NCBI GenBank assembly: GCA_963735455.1
Contig: CAVTKZ010000002.1
Location: 558,001 to 622,000 of the forward strand
DNA from: Palsa-1033 sp963735455
GTDB lineage: Bacteria > Chloroflexota > Limnocylindria > Limnocylindrales > CSP1-4
DNA length: 64,000 nucleotides
Reading direction: 5' to 3'
Part shown: positions 42,650 to 51,610 of the stretch, one piece after another
Layout: each line of letters starts with the position of its first letter
Position numbering within the stretch: position 1 is the stretch's first letter
The notes under the pieces: model-generated
Seen by the model: only the letters and a program-made list of their open reading frames with translations
Database searches by the model: none
What the model was told of the DNA's origin: nothing
Made by a program: the position numbers and the translations under genes

Positions 42650-43735
42650 CTACTGGGAGCTGCCCCGAGCGGTGATCGGCCAGCGATCGATCAGCTGCCC
42701 GGCTCGACTGACCCAGACGTGGTCGTGCAGGTTGAACGTCGTCCGGATCTGGCCCGGCGCGAGGTCGGCCTCGCTGCCCAGCGCCGGCACGGGGTCGGCC
42801 ATCTCGATCGTGGCGTGCTCGTCGCCCATGGCGATCCGGGTCGCGACGAAGCCGATCGGGATCGGTGGGCCGTACTCCAGGCCGACGACCCGCCGACCGA
42901 CATCGAGCACGATCCGGCCCGGGTGCCGGCTGATGACCGTGCCCCGGATCGCCACCGCGCATTGGAAGGGCAGGTTGGCTCCCAGCAGCTCGGGTTCCAT
43001 CAGGGCGTAGACCCCGGCCTGGATCTCGGTGATCAGCGGGTTGGCGAGGGCCTCGACCAGGGTCGAGGTGCCGGCCGCCGAGACGACCTCGACCGGGAAG
43101 CCGGCGTCGAGCAGGGCCGACCGGGCCTCCGCCAACCGGGCGTAGGCCTGGGCCAGCTTTGCCGACCGGTCCTCCTCGGTCAGCCGGAGGCGCCCCTCGT
43201 AGCCCATGATCCCGCGCAGGCGCAGGCCTGGGGCCCGCTCGATCACCCGGGCCAGGGCGACCGCGTCGGCGGCCGAGGCCACCCCGCAGCGATGGAGCAG
43301 GACGTCGACGTCGATCAGGACGTCGACCACGGCGCCCGCCCGGACCGCCGCGCGGGACAGGGTCGCGACCGGCTCGGGGTCGTCCACGGCGACGGCGACC
43401 CGGGCCCGATCGGCCAGCGCGACCAGGCGGGCAACCTTGCGCGGATCGACCACCTCGTTGGCTACGAAGACATCGTCGATGCCGGCCTCGACCATCGCCT
43501 CGGCCTCGCCAACCGTGGCGCAGGTGATCCCGACCGCGGCGCCGCCCAGCTGCCGGCGGGCGAGCTCCGGCGTTCGGTGGGTCTTGACATGGGGCCGGAC
43601 GGTCTTGCCGCTGCCCGCCACGAGCACCGCCAGGGCGGCCAGGTTCGCCTCGAAGATGTCCAGGTCCAGGACCAGGGCGGGCGTGGACAGGGCGATCACT
43701 GGCGCGGTTCGACTGGCCGGGATGGTGGTCGCCAT
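42650..43735 (-). CDS. D-threonine aldolase-like PLP protein, copy 2
   Basis: Second member of the family, 361 residues and more distant from copies 1 and 3. PLP lysine is in RPHVKTHRTPE (Lys51) after STPALVLDLDIFEANL; DVLLHRCGVAS and GYEGRLRLTEED follow, and SAAGTSTLVEAL binds phosphate. The C domain has MGDEHATIEMADP and FNLHDHVWVSRAGQ. ATG 43735 overlaps the stop of the FGGY kinase gene (TGATG), so kinase and PLP enzyme are coupled. Two different PLP aldolase/racemase-like proteins in one operon suggest two substrates or a hetero-oligomer. Confidence 0.85.
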   Translation of the reverse strand: MATTIPASRTAPVIALSTPALVLDLDIFEANLAALAVLVAGSGKTVRPHVKTHRTPELARRQLGGAAVGITCATVGEAEAMVEAGIDDVFVANEVVDPRKVARLVALADRARVAVAVDDPEPVATLSRAAVRAGAVVDVLIDVDVLLHRCGVASAADAVALARVIERAPGLRLRGIMGYEGRLRLTEEDRSAKLAQAYARLAEARSALLDAGFPVEVVSAAGTSTLVEALANPLITEIQAGVYALMEPELLGANLPFQCAVAIRGTVISRHPGRIVLDVGRRVVGLEYGPPIPIGFVATRIAMGDEHATIEMADPVPALGSEADLAPGQIRTTFNLHDHVWVSRAGQLIDRWPITARGSSQ

Positions 43736-45196
43736 CAGCCGGCGGCTCCCGATGTGGCCAGCCGGTCGCGCACGTCGGCGTACAAGGCGCCCCGCTCGAG
43801 ATCGGGCTCGAAGCGCCGGGAGACCGTGACCAGCTCGGCGACCGCGCTCGACACGGATTCGTAGACGCCGGCGCCGACGCCGGCCAGGATCGCCGCGCCG
43901 AAGGCACCTGGCTCGTCCTGGGCCACGACCTCGACCGGGATGCCGGTCAGGTCGGCCATCAGCTGGGCAAACCAGGCGTTCTTCGAGCCACCGCCGGTGG
44001 CCCGGATCAGGCGCGATTCGATGCCCCGCCGGCGCAGCTGGTCGAGGCTGAGGGCCAGCTCGCAGGCGATCCCCTCGAGCAGCGCCCGGACGATGTCGAC
44101 GCCGGTCGCGGCCAGGGTGACCCCGCTCAGGCTGGCCCCGAAGCCGGCGCGTCGCCGCGACGTGGGGCATCGGCGTGAAGCCGGGGTTGGCGAAGACATG
44201 CCCGGGGCCCGGCCCGGCCAGGGCAAGGCCGGCCTCCAGGTCGGGAATCGAGAGCCCGAAGAGATTCCGCGCCCAATCGATCACGACCATCCCGTTGGGG
44301 TTCGTGACCAGCAGCCCGAAGCCGGTTGGCCCGGGATGGGGGTAGACGCCGATCCCGTCCTGGACGAGCTCGGCCGGCCAGCCGGGGGTGACCGGCATGT
44401 TGAACGAGTTCCATGTGCCACAGGCGAGCGACACGATCCCCGGATCGACCGCGGCGGAGCCGACCGACGCGGCGTAGGTGTCGAACGCGCCGGTCACGAT
44501 CAGGGTGCCGGCCGGCAGGCCCAGGTCGGCGGCGATGCCCGGCAGGATCGTGCCGATCGGCGTCCCGTTGGGCTGGATCTCGGGCAGCCAGCGGGGATCG
44601 ATGCCCGTCTCCGCGACCCGCTCGGGCGACCAGCCTCCGGTCGCCACGTCGTACGTCGCCCAGGTACCGGCATCGCTCCAGTCGATGACCGGACGGCCGC
44701 TCGTCAGGAGGGCGTAGTACTCGTGCCAGTTCATGAACCAGCGGGTCCGGGCGGCCGTGGCCGGGTCGGTCCGGCGCCACCACAGGGCCCGATTGACGGG
44801 GTCCATCCGGCGCGGCACGTGGCCGGCCAGGCGCTGCCATTCCTCGGGCGAGCGGCGGCCGGCTGTCTCCGCGGCGACCTCGTCGCCGCGGGTGTCGGAG
44901 GTCATCAGGCAGCGGCCCAGGGGAGTGCCGTCCTCGGCGACCGGGAAGACCTCCCGGCCCGACGAGCTGAACGAGATCGCGACCGGCGGGTCGGCCTGCA
45001 GGCTGGGATGGGCGGCCACCTCGCGGACCGCGCTCAGGAATGCCTCGCGTGACTCGAAGACATCGACCTCGCTATGGCCCGGCTCGGGCCGGTAGGCGGG
45101 CACCACGCGCTTGGCGGCGGCCAGCGAGCGACCGTCGTGGGCGTAGGCCCCGACCTTGATCGCGCTGGATCCGAGATCGATCCCGATCAGGCTCAA
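43735..45196 (-). CDS. FGGY-family carbohydrate kinase, frameshift near 44147
   Basis: Sugar kinase of about 486 residues. The TTG start at 45196 has AAGGAG upstream and opens LSLIGIDLGSSAIKVGAYAH, the phosphate-1 motif. WFMNWHEYYALLTSGRP and VTGAFDTYAASVGSAAVDPG belong to domain 1; ATGGGSKNAWFAQLMADLTG and GAFGAAILAGVGAG to domain 2. The frame breaks near 44147 after PMPHVAATR; deleting one C restores GFGASLSGVTLAATGVDIV. The ligand could be a tetrulose, pentulose or an oxo acid; the sequence does not decide. Coupled to the PLP gene downstream and 43 bases after the lipoyl gene. Confidence 0.84.
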
Positions 45197-45239
45197 CCGA
45201 TCCGCTCCTTCGCCGCGCCGAACGCCGCCGGCCAGGCGG

Positions 45240-45503
45240 TCATTCGAGCCCCGAGATGTCCTCGCCAGGTTGGCCGATGATCGCGATCGTCGAGAAGATC
45301 GCCGTCTCGGTATCGTCGGGCACGACGATCCGGAGGAGGACGCCGGCGGCCGGCGCCTCCACGTCCAGGTTGACCTTCTCCGTCTCGATCTGGACGATCG
45401 GCTCGCCCTTGGCGACCGCGTCGCCCTCGGCCTTGTGCCAGTGACGGACGATCCCGGTCTCGAGGTCCTGTCCGGCCTGGGGCATGATCACCTTGACGGC
45501 CAT
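45240..45503 (-). CDS. Stand-alone lipoyl-domain carrier protein
   Basis: An 87-residue protein that is only a biotinyl/lipoyl domain: KVIMPQAGQDLETGIVRHWH, then GDAVAKGEPIVQIETEKVNL with the target lysine (Lys43) in the E2-type ETDKV-like motif, then VEAPAAGVLLRIVVPDDTE. E2 proteins continue into an E3-binding and acyltransferase domain; here a stop comes after PGEDISGLE and the kinase gene begins 43 bases on, so it is genuinely free. It may carry acyl groups made by the E1 alpha/beta pair at 51.6-53.6 kb. A biotin carrier is less likely, since the MKM motif is absent. Confidence 0.87.
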   Translation of the reverse strand: MAVKVIMPQAGQDLETGIVRHWHKAEGDAVAKGEPIVQIETEKVNLDVEAPAAGVLLRIVVPDDTETAIFSTIAIIGQPGEDISGLE

Positions 45504-45530
45504 GATCCTGACTCCTCGCCCCGACCCGGG

Positions 45531-46301
45531 CTACAGCTCCGCGTTGACGATGAAGCCGGCGTCGACGAGCAGGGTCGCCGAGGTGACGTAGCTGGCATCG
45601 TCGCTCAGCAGGAACGCGATCGCCCCGGCCATCTCCTCGGGCTGTCCGGCCCGACCGAGGGCGATCCGCTCCTCGTAGTACTTCACGGCGGGCGGATCGT
45701 CGAACATCGGGATCGACATGTTGGTCACGATCCAGCCTGGCTCGACGGCATTGACCCGGATCCCGTGCTTGCCGACGACGGCCCCGAAGGCCTTGGCCCA
45801 CATCGAGATGCCGCCCTTCGTGGCGCAGTAGGCCGATTGGAACGGCGAGCCCGACGTGGGCCGAGATCGAGCTGGTGCACACGATCGCCCCGCCGTGGCC
45901 TTCCTTGACCATCTGCTTGGCGCCCTCGGTGGTCACCACCCAGGTGCCCGCGCAGGTTGGTCTCGCTCAGGTTGTTCCAGTCCTCGATCGTGGTCTCGTC
46001 CCACTTCATGAACGGGTTGATCCCGGCGTTCGAGACGACGTAGTCGAGCCGGCCGCCGCGGCGGGCCGTCTCGGCGACCATCTCCACGACCTGGGCCGGG
46101 TCGCGCATGTCGGCGACGACCGCGAAGCCTTCGCCGCCGGCGTCCTTGATCTTCTGGAGGGTGACCGTCGGGTCGCCCGTCGGCCGCTGGTTGACCGCCG
46201 ACGATCGCGCCCTCGGCAGCCAGGCGGACGGCGGTTGCCTGGCCGATTCCGTTCGTCGCACCGGTGACCAGGGCGACCTTGCCAACGAACCGCTTCTCCA
46301 C
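45531..46301 (-). CDS. Short-chain dehydrogenase/reductase, three frameshifts
   Basis: Classical SDR oxidoreductase of about 255 residues after correction. ATG 46301 opens MEKRFVGKVALVTGATNGIG with the NAD motif TGxxxGIG. SNAGINPFMKWDETT and CTSSISAHVG carry Asn and Ser, and SAYCATKGGISMW holds the catalytic Tyr and Lys. It ends with the SDR signature SDDASYVTSATLLVDAGF. Single-base insertions near 46198, 45948 and 45851 break the frame; removing one base at each gives an unbroken SDR. It sits between the APC permease and the lipoyl gene. Substrate unknown; likely an alcohol or hydroxy acid of the pathway. Confidence 0.83.
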
Positions 46302-46393
46302 GGCTTCACTCCTTCAGCGTGCTGCCCTGACGCAGTCCGCGGCCCCGGCTTGGCACCGGGACCGCGGGCAGATGAGCGGGAATCGGCGCCGGG

Positions 46394-47848
46394 CTAGGCC
46401 TCGGCGATCGACTCGCCGGCCTTGGCCAGCCAGTCCTCGTGGCCTCGCGCGCGGAGCACGAGCAGGATGCACGATCCCGACCACGAACCAGACCCCGTCG
46501 ACGATCGGCGCCAGGTCGAACGGCGAGGCCAGCGGGAACGACTTGTAGATCGCGTAGAGCAGGACGAGCGCTGGACACGATCGGGAAGACCACGTGGAGG
46601 ATCCAGTTGAACTCGCTGCCGGTGCTCCGTCCAGTAGAGCCGGAACACGGCGACGTTGGCGAAGATGTAGGCGAAGGACACGGCCAGGACGAGGATCAGG
46701 CCGGTCATCAGGAAGAACGCCGATGTCCGGTCCGAAGACGAAGCCGACGTACAGGCCGACCGCGGCGTTGACGACCATCTCGAGCAGGATCGCGTTGATC
46801 GGGGTCTTGCGGACCGGGTCGACCTTGGCGAGCGGCTTGGGGAATGACCCGCTGCGGGCCATGCCGTACCACATCCGGGTGCCGACGTTGGCGCAGGCGA
46901 TCTGGACCGCGAGCGACGCTGTTCAGGAAGGCGATCAGGATGATGATCCAGCCGGCGCCCCACACGCGATGGGCGAGGGCCAGGGCCGGGAGCTCGGGCG
47001 ACTTGGCGATCGCATCGGCATCATTGCCGAAGCCGGTGATGACGCCCCAGAAGACGATGACCAGGAACGTGCCGATCAGGATGATCGACAGGTAGACCGA
47101 CAGCGGCACGTTGCGTCGTGGGTTCTTGGTCTCCTCGGCGAGTGGCGCCGACGCCTCCCAGCCGGTCAGGCCCTGGACCGTGAAGACGACGGCCAGGGCG
47201 AAGCCCTCGCCGGCCGGGATGAACGACGGGTTGAATACGTTGAGAGTGATCCCGGTGCCTGTCGGCGGGTCGATGAAGCCGGTCAGGGCCAGGGCCATGA
47301 CGATGATCATCTCGAGGCCGCCGGTGATCAGCATGAACCGGGCCGAGAGCTTGATCCCGCGCCACTGCAGGTATGCCGTCAGCGGGCAGAAGACGAGGAT
47401 CGTCACCCACCACAGCCAGGGAATGTCGATGTTCCAGTTCGACTTGAGCTCACCCTGGACGATGAAGCCGAAGAAGCCGGCCACCGGGCCGCCGGTCACC
47501 GGCGAGTAAAGGATGTACATCCAGCTCGTCAGGAAGCCCAGCCGCGGGTGGAGCGCCCGGCTCACGTACGTGTAGTAGCCGCCGGCCGATGGCATGTGCT
47601 TTGACAGCTGGGCCAGGGTGGACCCCAGCATCAGGACGAACGAGGAAGCCGATGAAGTAGGCCAGCGGGGCGGTGATCCCGGCCAGGCTGACGATGAACG
47701 CAGTGAAGAAGAACCCGGCGATTGCCGGGGCGATGTGGGTGATCGCCTGCATCGTCGCGCCCAGCAGGCCGATGGCATTCTCTTCGAGGTCGGTGTGGAA
47801 GGGACCCGCCTCCGACGCGGGTAACCCAGCGGATGCGTTGGTCACCAT
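46394..47848 (-). CDS. APC-family permease, copy 1, at least six frameshifts
   Basis: Amino acid-polyamine-organocation permease, about 480 residues with twelve helices when corrected. ATG 47848 follows AAGGAG. Helix 1 reads GLLGATMQAITHIAPAIAG, and the core has GGYYTYVSRALHPRLGFLTS and TGWEASAPLAEETKNPRRNV. The frame breaks near 47640, 46918, 46725, 46625, 46575 and 46468, yet each fragment aligns without gaps to the paralogue at 59625-61076. The C-terminus HEDWLAKAGESIAEA is also shared. Dense errors in one gene suggest poor local sequence, though true decay cannot be excluded. Substrate unknown; probably imports the amino compound or acid used by this locus. Confidence 0.78.
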
Positions 47849-47962
47849 CTCCACTCCTTCACCATCACGTCGAACTCCTCCATCGCGGATGACGGCCCGG
47901 CATTGGGCGCCGGCCCACGTGCCCGGAGCGGTCGCGGAGCTGCTCTGTTGATCGTTTGCGAA

Positions 47963-48008
47963 CACAGAACAACGGCGGACCAGATCGGATCATACGGGGG
48001 CCTGTCAA
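47963..48008 (-). promoter_or_regulatory. Possible promoter and operator of APC permease operon
   Basis: In the gap between the permease and YhfZ-type genes, the minus strand shows TTGACA (48008-48003) and, further on, TTGTTCTGTG (47972-47963). The second element recurs almost exactly, as TTGTTCTGCG, in the promoter at 54521. A -10 box at normal spacing is weak, so this is tentative. Confidence 0.28.
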
Positions 48009-48075
48009 TGGCTTGGAAGCCCGACCCACAACGACCGGGCTGGTGCGCTCCGGAGGGGAGCGGAGCGGCCCTGGT

Positions 48076-49011
48076 TCAGTACTCGGGGACGACCCGGCCG
48101 GCCATCACGTCGAGCTGGATCTGGGCCACCGCGGCGCCATCGATCGGGCCGGTCACCGCCCGCATGATCGCCGCATCGGCGGCCCGCCCGACGAGGACGG
48201 CCCGGGTCATCCGGTCGCCGACCTGGGCCCGGACCTCGGGGCGCAACGGCCGGTCCAGGATTCCGTCCGGTCGGCCGACCTGCATCTCGTCGATCGTCCA
48301 GACGGCCGCGTCGGCGACGCCGCTGGCCAGCAGCCGGGTGATCTGGGCGGGCATTGCCGGGACGAGGGTCACGTCCGAGCCGCTGAACTCGAGCGCCGTC
48401 AGGAGCTGCTGGTCGGCCGAGTGGCGGTCGACGATGACCCGGATCGGATGGGGGTCGGGGTTGTTGGCGGGAAAGAAGACGCGGTGGCCGGTGTTGTACG
48501 AATCGGGGCCCAGCTCCAGGATCACGGCATCCTCCGGACCGGCCAGCTCGGAGGCGGCAAAGCGCGACATCGCGGTGAGATGGCAACGGCCTTCGCGGAC
48601 GGCCTGGAGGCGCTGGCGCGATCCGCGCACGAAGATCAGGAAGACCTCCAGCCCGGCCGCGGTCAGGAGCTGCTTGAGGGCCGTGGCCAGCGCCTCGTAG
48701 CGGGGCGATGAGGCGAGGGGCAGGCTGATCACCAGCGGCCCGTTCTCGGCGATTGCCCACAGCCGGCCAACCGACCGGCTGACCATGAAGGCCCCGAGCC
48801 GGCCGCGGGTCTCGATCTGGATGGCCCCGGCTTCTTCCAGGCGGCCGATCGCGGCATGGATCGACGACAGGCTGGAACGGTGCTCGTGGGCCAGCTCGCG
48901 GATCGTCGGCAGTCGAGATGGCGGCTCGGGCGCCGTCAGGAATCGCCGGGCGAGCTCGGTCACGACATCGCTGACTGCCCGGGCATGGATGCGTGCGTGT
49001 GTCGTCGCCAC
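48076..49011 (-). CDS. YhfZ-type transcriptional regulator
   Basis: GntR-related regulator with the YhfZ architecture, about 311 residues. GTG 49011 opens VATTHARIHARAVSDVV; the winged helix is LPTIRELAHEHRSSLSSIHA then RLEEAGAIQIETRGRLGAFM. From about residue 90 the protein has a solute-binding-protein-like effector domain: PLVISLPLASSPRYEALATAL, RFAASELAGPEDAVILELG and DAAVWTIDEMQVGRP. E. coli YhfZ controls an uncharacterised operon that includes a PLP racemase-like protein (YhfX), a parallel to the PLP proteins here. It lies upstream of the permease operon on the same strand and is a likely regulator of it. Confidence 0.78.
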   Translation of the reverse strand: MATTHARIHARAVSDVVTELARRFLTAPEPPSRLPTIRELAHEHRSSLSSIHAAIGRLEEAGAIQIETRGRLGAFMVSRSVGRLWAIAENGPLVISLPLASSPRYEALATALKQLLTAAGLEVFLIFVRGSRQRLQAVREGRCHLTAMSRFAASELAGPEDAVILELGPDSYNTGHRVFFPANNPDPHPIRVIVDRHSADQQLLTALEFSGSDVTLVPAMPAQITRLLASGVADAAVWTIDEMQVGRPDGILDRPLRPEVRAQVGDRMTRAVLVGRAADAAIMRAVTGPIDGAAVAQIQLDVMAGRVVPEY

Positions 49012-49070
49012 CGTCGCAGGATAGCAACCCGCGCCTGGTCCCCGGCCCGGCGGCCGGCCGGAATCGGGCT

Positions 49071-49844
49071 CTAGCCGGACAGGCAGGCCTGCAGGTCGGC
49101 CAGCGTGATCCACGGCCCGGGCCGGGCGGCGCTGCGGTTGGCGAGGACCGTGGTGACCTCGCCGTCCGGGTCGCCGAGCGAGCTGACGACCAGGACGCTC
49201 TCGCCCATCTCCTCGGCCTCGGTGTAGCCGTTGACCGTCATCACGCAGCGCAGACCGGCTCCGTGGGCGGCCAGCAGGCCATTCCGGGAGTCCTCGATCA
49301 CCAGCGCCGCGGCGGCCGGAATCCCGAGTCGCTCGAGGGCCAGCTGGTAGATGTCCGGTGCCGGCTTCTTGTGGGCCACCACGTCGCCGGCCAGGACCAG
49401 GTCGAAGCGCGTCGCTCGCGCCGGGCCGGCGGCCATCGAGAGGATCGCCCGGACCGACGGCTCGGCGGAGGTCGAGCAGACCGCCAGGCGCCAGCCGGCG
49501 TCCTGGGCCTCGGCGATGATCCGGCTGATCCCCGGCCGCGCCGGCAGCCCGCCGGCGGCCACCATCTCCGTGTAGATCGCCGTCTTGCGCGCATGCCAGC
49601 GGGCCACCTGTTCGGCCTGGCCGGCCGGGTCGGCCGGCAGTCCCGCGGCGGCCACGAAGGCGGGCGTCAGCAGGCTGGCCATCCGCTCCTTGCCGCCCGC
49701 GATCTGGAGCGCCCGGCCGTAGTCCTCGACCGACCACTGGACCGGCAGCCCAAACTCGCGAAAGGTGGCGTTGAAGGCGGGCAGGTGGCCGAACCGCTCG
49801 GTGTCAGCGAGGACCCCGTCGCAGTCGAAGATCAGGGCGCTCAC
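49071..49844 (-). CDS. HAD-superfamily phosphatase (CbbY/GPH-like)
   Basis: Haloacid-dehalogenase phosphohydrolase of 257 residues with a helical cap. GTG 49844 opens VSALIFDCDGVLADTERFGH, holding the nucleophile and acid Asp residues (DxD) and the CbbY-type VLADTE. Motif II is LAVCSTSAEPSVR, motif III the Lys in VAHKKPAPDIYQLALERLG and motif IV VIEDSRNGLLAAHGAG. CbbY-like members remove phosphate from sugar bisphosphates that inhibit RuBisCO; here it is coupled to a class II aldolase gene (four-base overlap), so a sugar-phosphate substrate is plausible. Confidence 0.88.
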   Translation of the reverse strand: MSALIFDCDGVLADTERFGHLPAFNATFREFGLPVQWSVEDYGRALQIAGGKERMASLLTPAFVAAAGLPADPAGQAEQVARWHARKTAIYTEMVAAGGLPARPGISRIIAEAQDAGWRLAVCSTSAEPSVRAILSMAAGPARATRFDLVLAGDVVAHKKPAPDIYQLALERLGIPAAAALVIEDSRNGLLAAHGAGLRCVMTVNGYTEAEEMGESVLVVSSLGDPDGEVTTVLANRSAARPGPWITLADLQACLSG

Positions 49845-50695
49845 CAGGCCTTGCCGGCGCTCCCGAACAGGGCGATGTGGTGCCCTGCCATCTCGATCAC
49901 CGCCGCCCGCTGGGACCGGAACAGGGCGGGCGGATCGTATTCGCCGGGGTGGGCGGTCATGTAGTCGTAGCCCGACCGCATGAACTCGATCTTGAGCGCC
50001 GTCGAGATGTTGACCTTGGCGCAACCCCGGGCGATCAGGTCGCTGAACTGCGCCGGGCTCATCCCCGTGCCGCCGTGGAGGGCGATCGGGATCGGCAGCG
50101 CGTCCACGATGTCGCTCACCCGCTGGCTGTCGAGCTCGGGCGCGGTCCGGTACATCCCGTGGGCGTTGCCGATCGCCGGCGCGAAGCAGTCGATCCCGGT
50201 TGAGCGGATGAAGTCGAGGGCCACATCGAGCGACTGGATCGCGCTCGGCGCGTTCGAGCCGACCCCGTCCTCGACCCCCTGGATCCCCTCGATCTCGCCC
50301 TCGACCGCGGCGCCGTAGCGGCGGGCCTCGGCCACCACCTCGATGCACTGCCGCTGGTTCTCCTCGACGCTCAGCTTCGAGGCGTCGAACAGGACCGAGT
50401 TCCAGCCCAGGGCCAGGCAGCTCGAGATCACCGCGCGATCGGGGCAATGGTCGAGGTGCAGGGCGACCGGCACCGAGACCCGGCCAGCCAGCTCCTGCCA
50501 CAGCCCGAAGAGGACCTCTGCGCCCTCCATCTTCACGGTCTTGACCGAGGTCTGGACGATCAACGGCGCCCGGAGCTCCTCGGCGGCGGCCAGGACCGCC
50601 TCGAGGGTCAGGTCGTTGACGACGTTGATCGCCGCCACGCCGTACCGGTCGCGGAAGGCCCGCTGGAGGATCTCCTGGGTCGGCACGATCGGCAT
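49841..50695 (-). CDS. Class II fructose/tagatose-bisphosphate-type aldolase
   Basis: Zinc-dependent class II aldolase family protein of 284 residues. It opens with FRDRYGVAAINVVNDLTLEA; zinc ligands lie in VPVALHLDHCPDRAVI (HxDH), near IGNAHGMYR and in PIALHGGTGMSP. The phosphate-binding segment is VNISTALKIEFM. It would split a ketose phosphate into DHAP or another three-carbon unit and an aldehyde. With the HAD gene (overlapping) and the DeoR gene just upstream it forms an operon reading leftward. The FGGY kinase in this locus may make its substrate. Confidence 0.9.
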   Translation of the reverse strand: MPIVPTQEILQRAFRDRYGVAAINVVNDLTLEAVLAAAEELRAPLIVQTSVKTVKMEGAEVLFGLWQELAGRVSVPVALHLDHCPDRAVISSCLALGWNSVLFDASKLSVEENQRQCIEVVAEARRYGAAVEGEIEGIQGVEDGVGSNAPSAIQSLDVALDFIRSTGIDCFAPAIGNAHGMYRTAPELDSQRVSDIVDALPIPIALHGGTGMSPAQFSDLIARGCAKVNISTALKIEFMRSGYDYMTAHPGEYDPPALFRSQRAAVIEMAGHHIALFGSAGKAW

Positions 50696-50703
50696 GCTGG
50701 CTC

Positions 50704-51576
50704 CTAGCTCGTGGGAATCGGCTGGGCGGGGCCCGGGAACTGCCCGGCCGCGGCGGAACGCTCGAGGTCGGCGACGCCGTCGTCCGGCTCGACGATGATC
50801 AGGTCGATGCCCAGGTCGCGGATCGCGGCGGCCTCGCCCGGGTCGATCCCGGCGGTCGTGATGATCCGCTGGACGGCCGTGATCGGGGCCACCCGGACGA
50901 GGGCCTGTCGGCCGAACTTCGAGTGGTCAGCCAGCAGGATCACCTCCGAGGCGGCCTCGATCATCGCCCGCTTGGCATCGACCTCCTCGAAGAGGGGATA
51001 GGTCAGCCCACCGGCGACCGAGACGCTGTGGATGGCCAGGAAGGTCTGGTCGACATGCAGCCCGCGCAGGGTCGCCGCGGCCAGCTGGCCGCTGGCGCCG
51101 AAGGTGCTCGGCCGGATCATCCCGCCGGTCATGATCACCGACATCGTCGGGTTGCCGACCAGCTCGAGCGCATTCGTCACCGCGGTCGTGACCACGACCA
51201 GGTCGGCCTTGCCGCGCAGCGCCCGGGCCAGGCCCAGGGTGGTCGTGCCCGAGTCCAGGATGATCGAGCTCCCGTCGGCCACCAGCTCGGCGGCGCGTCG
51301 GCCGATGGCCGCCTTCTCGACGGCGTGCTCGCGCAGGCGGAAGGCCGTGTCCGTCTCATCGCTCGGCCGGACGGCGAGGGCACCGCCGTGGGCCCGTCGG
51401 ACGAGGCCCTGCTCGGCCAGGCGGGCCAGGTCGCGCCGAATCGTCTCGTCGGTCACGCCCAGCGCCCGGACCAGGTCGCGGCTCCGGACGCTGCCTCGTT
51501 CGCGGATGAAGTCGGCGATGACCTGCAGCCGGTCGGCCGGCAGGAGCTGCTCGCGCGGGGTCTCGAGGCGTGCCAT
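50704..51576 (-). CDS. DeoR-family transcriptional regulator
   Basis: Sugar-type DeoR repressor of 290 residues. ATG 51576 opens MARLETPREQLLPADRLQVI; the helix-turn-helix is VRSRDLVRALGVTDETIRRD followed by LARLAEQGLVRRAHGGAL, the family signature. The effector domain is a ribose-5-phosphate-isomerase-like fold with ILDSGTTTLGLARAL and LLADHSKFGRQALVRVAP. It normally senses a phosphorylated sugar. There is no ribosome-binding site before the ATG and a TATTTT box lies 10 bases upstream, so the message may be nearly leaderless. Divergent from the E1 genes across 34 bases and upstream of the aldolase gene, so both are likely targets. Confidence 0.9.
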   Translation of the reverse strand: MARLETPREQLLPADRLQVIADFIRERGSVRSRDLVRALGVTDETIRRDLARLAEQGLVRRAHGGALAVRPSDETDTAFRLREHAVEKAAIGRRAAELVADGSSIILDSGTTTLGLARALRGKADLVVVTTAVTNALELVGNPTMSVIMTGGMIRPSTFGASGQLAAATLRGLHVDQTFLAIHSVSVAGGLTYPLFEEVDAKRAMIEAASEVILLADHSKFGRQALVRVAPITAVQRIITTAGIDPGEAAAIRDLGIDLIIVEPDDGVADLERSAAAGQFPGPAQPIPTS

Positions 51577-51610
51577 AATAAGCCACAAAATACCACACAG
51601 ACCCACGGAG
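51577..51610. promoter_or_regulatory. Short divergent spacer with CCACA repeats
   Basis: The 34-base space between deoR and the E1 alpha gene contains CCACA twice, 10 bases apart (51583 and 51593), in an AT-rich patch (CACAAAATACCACACAG). The repeats may be a DeoR site controlling both directions. Promoter boxes must extend into the flanking genes. Confidence 0.3.
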
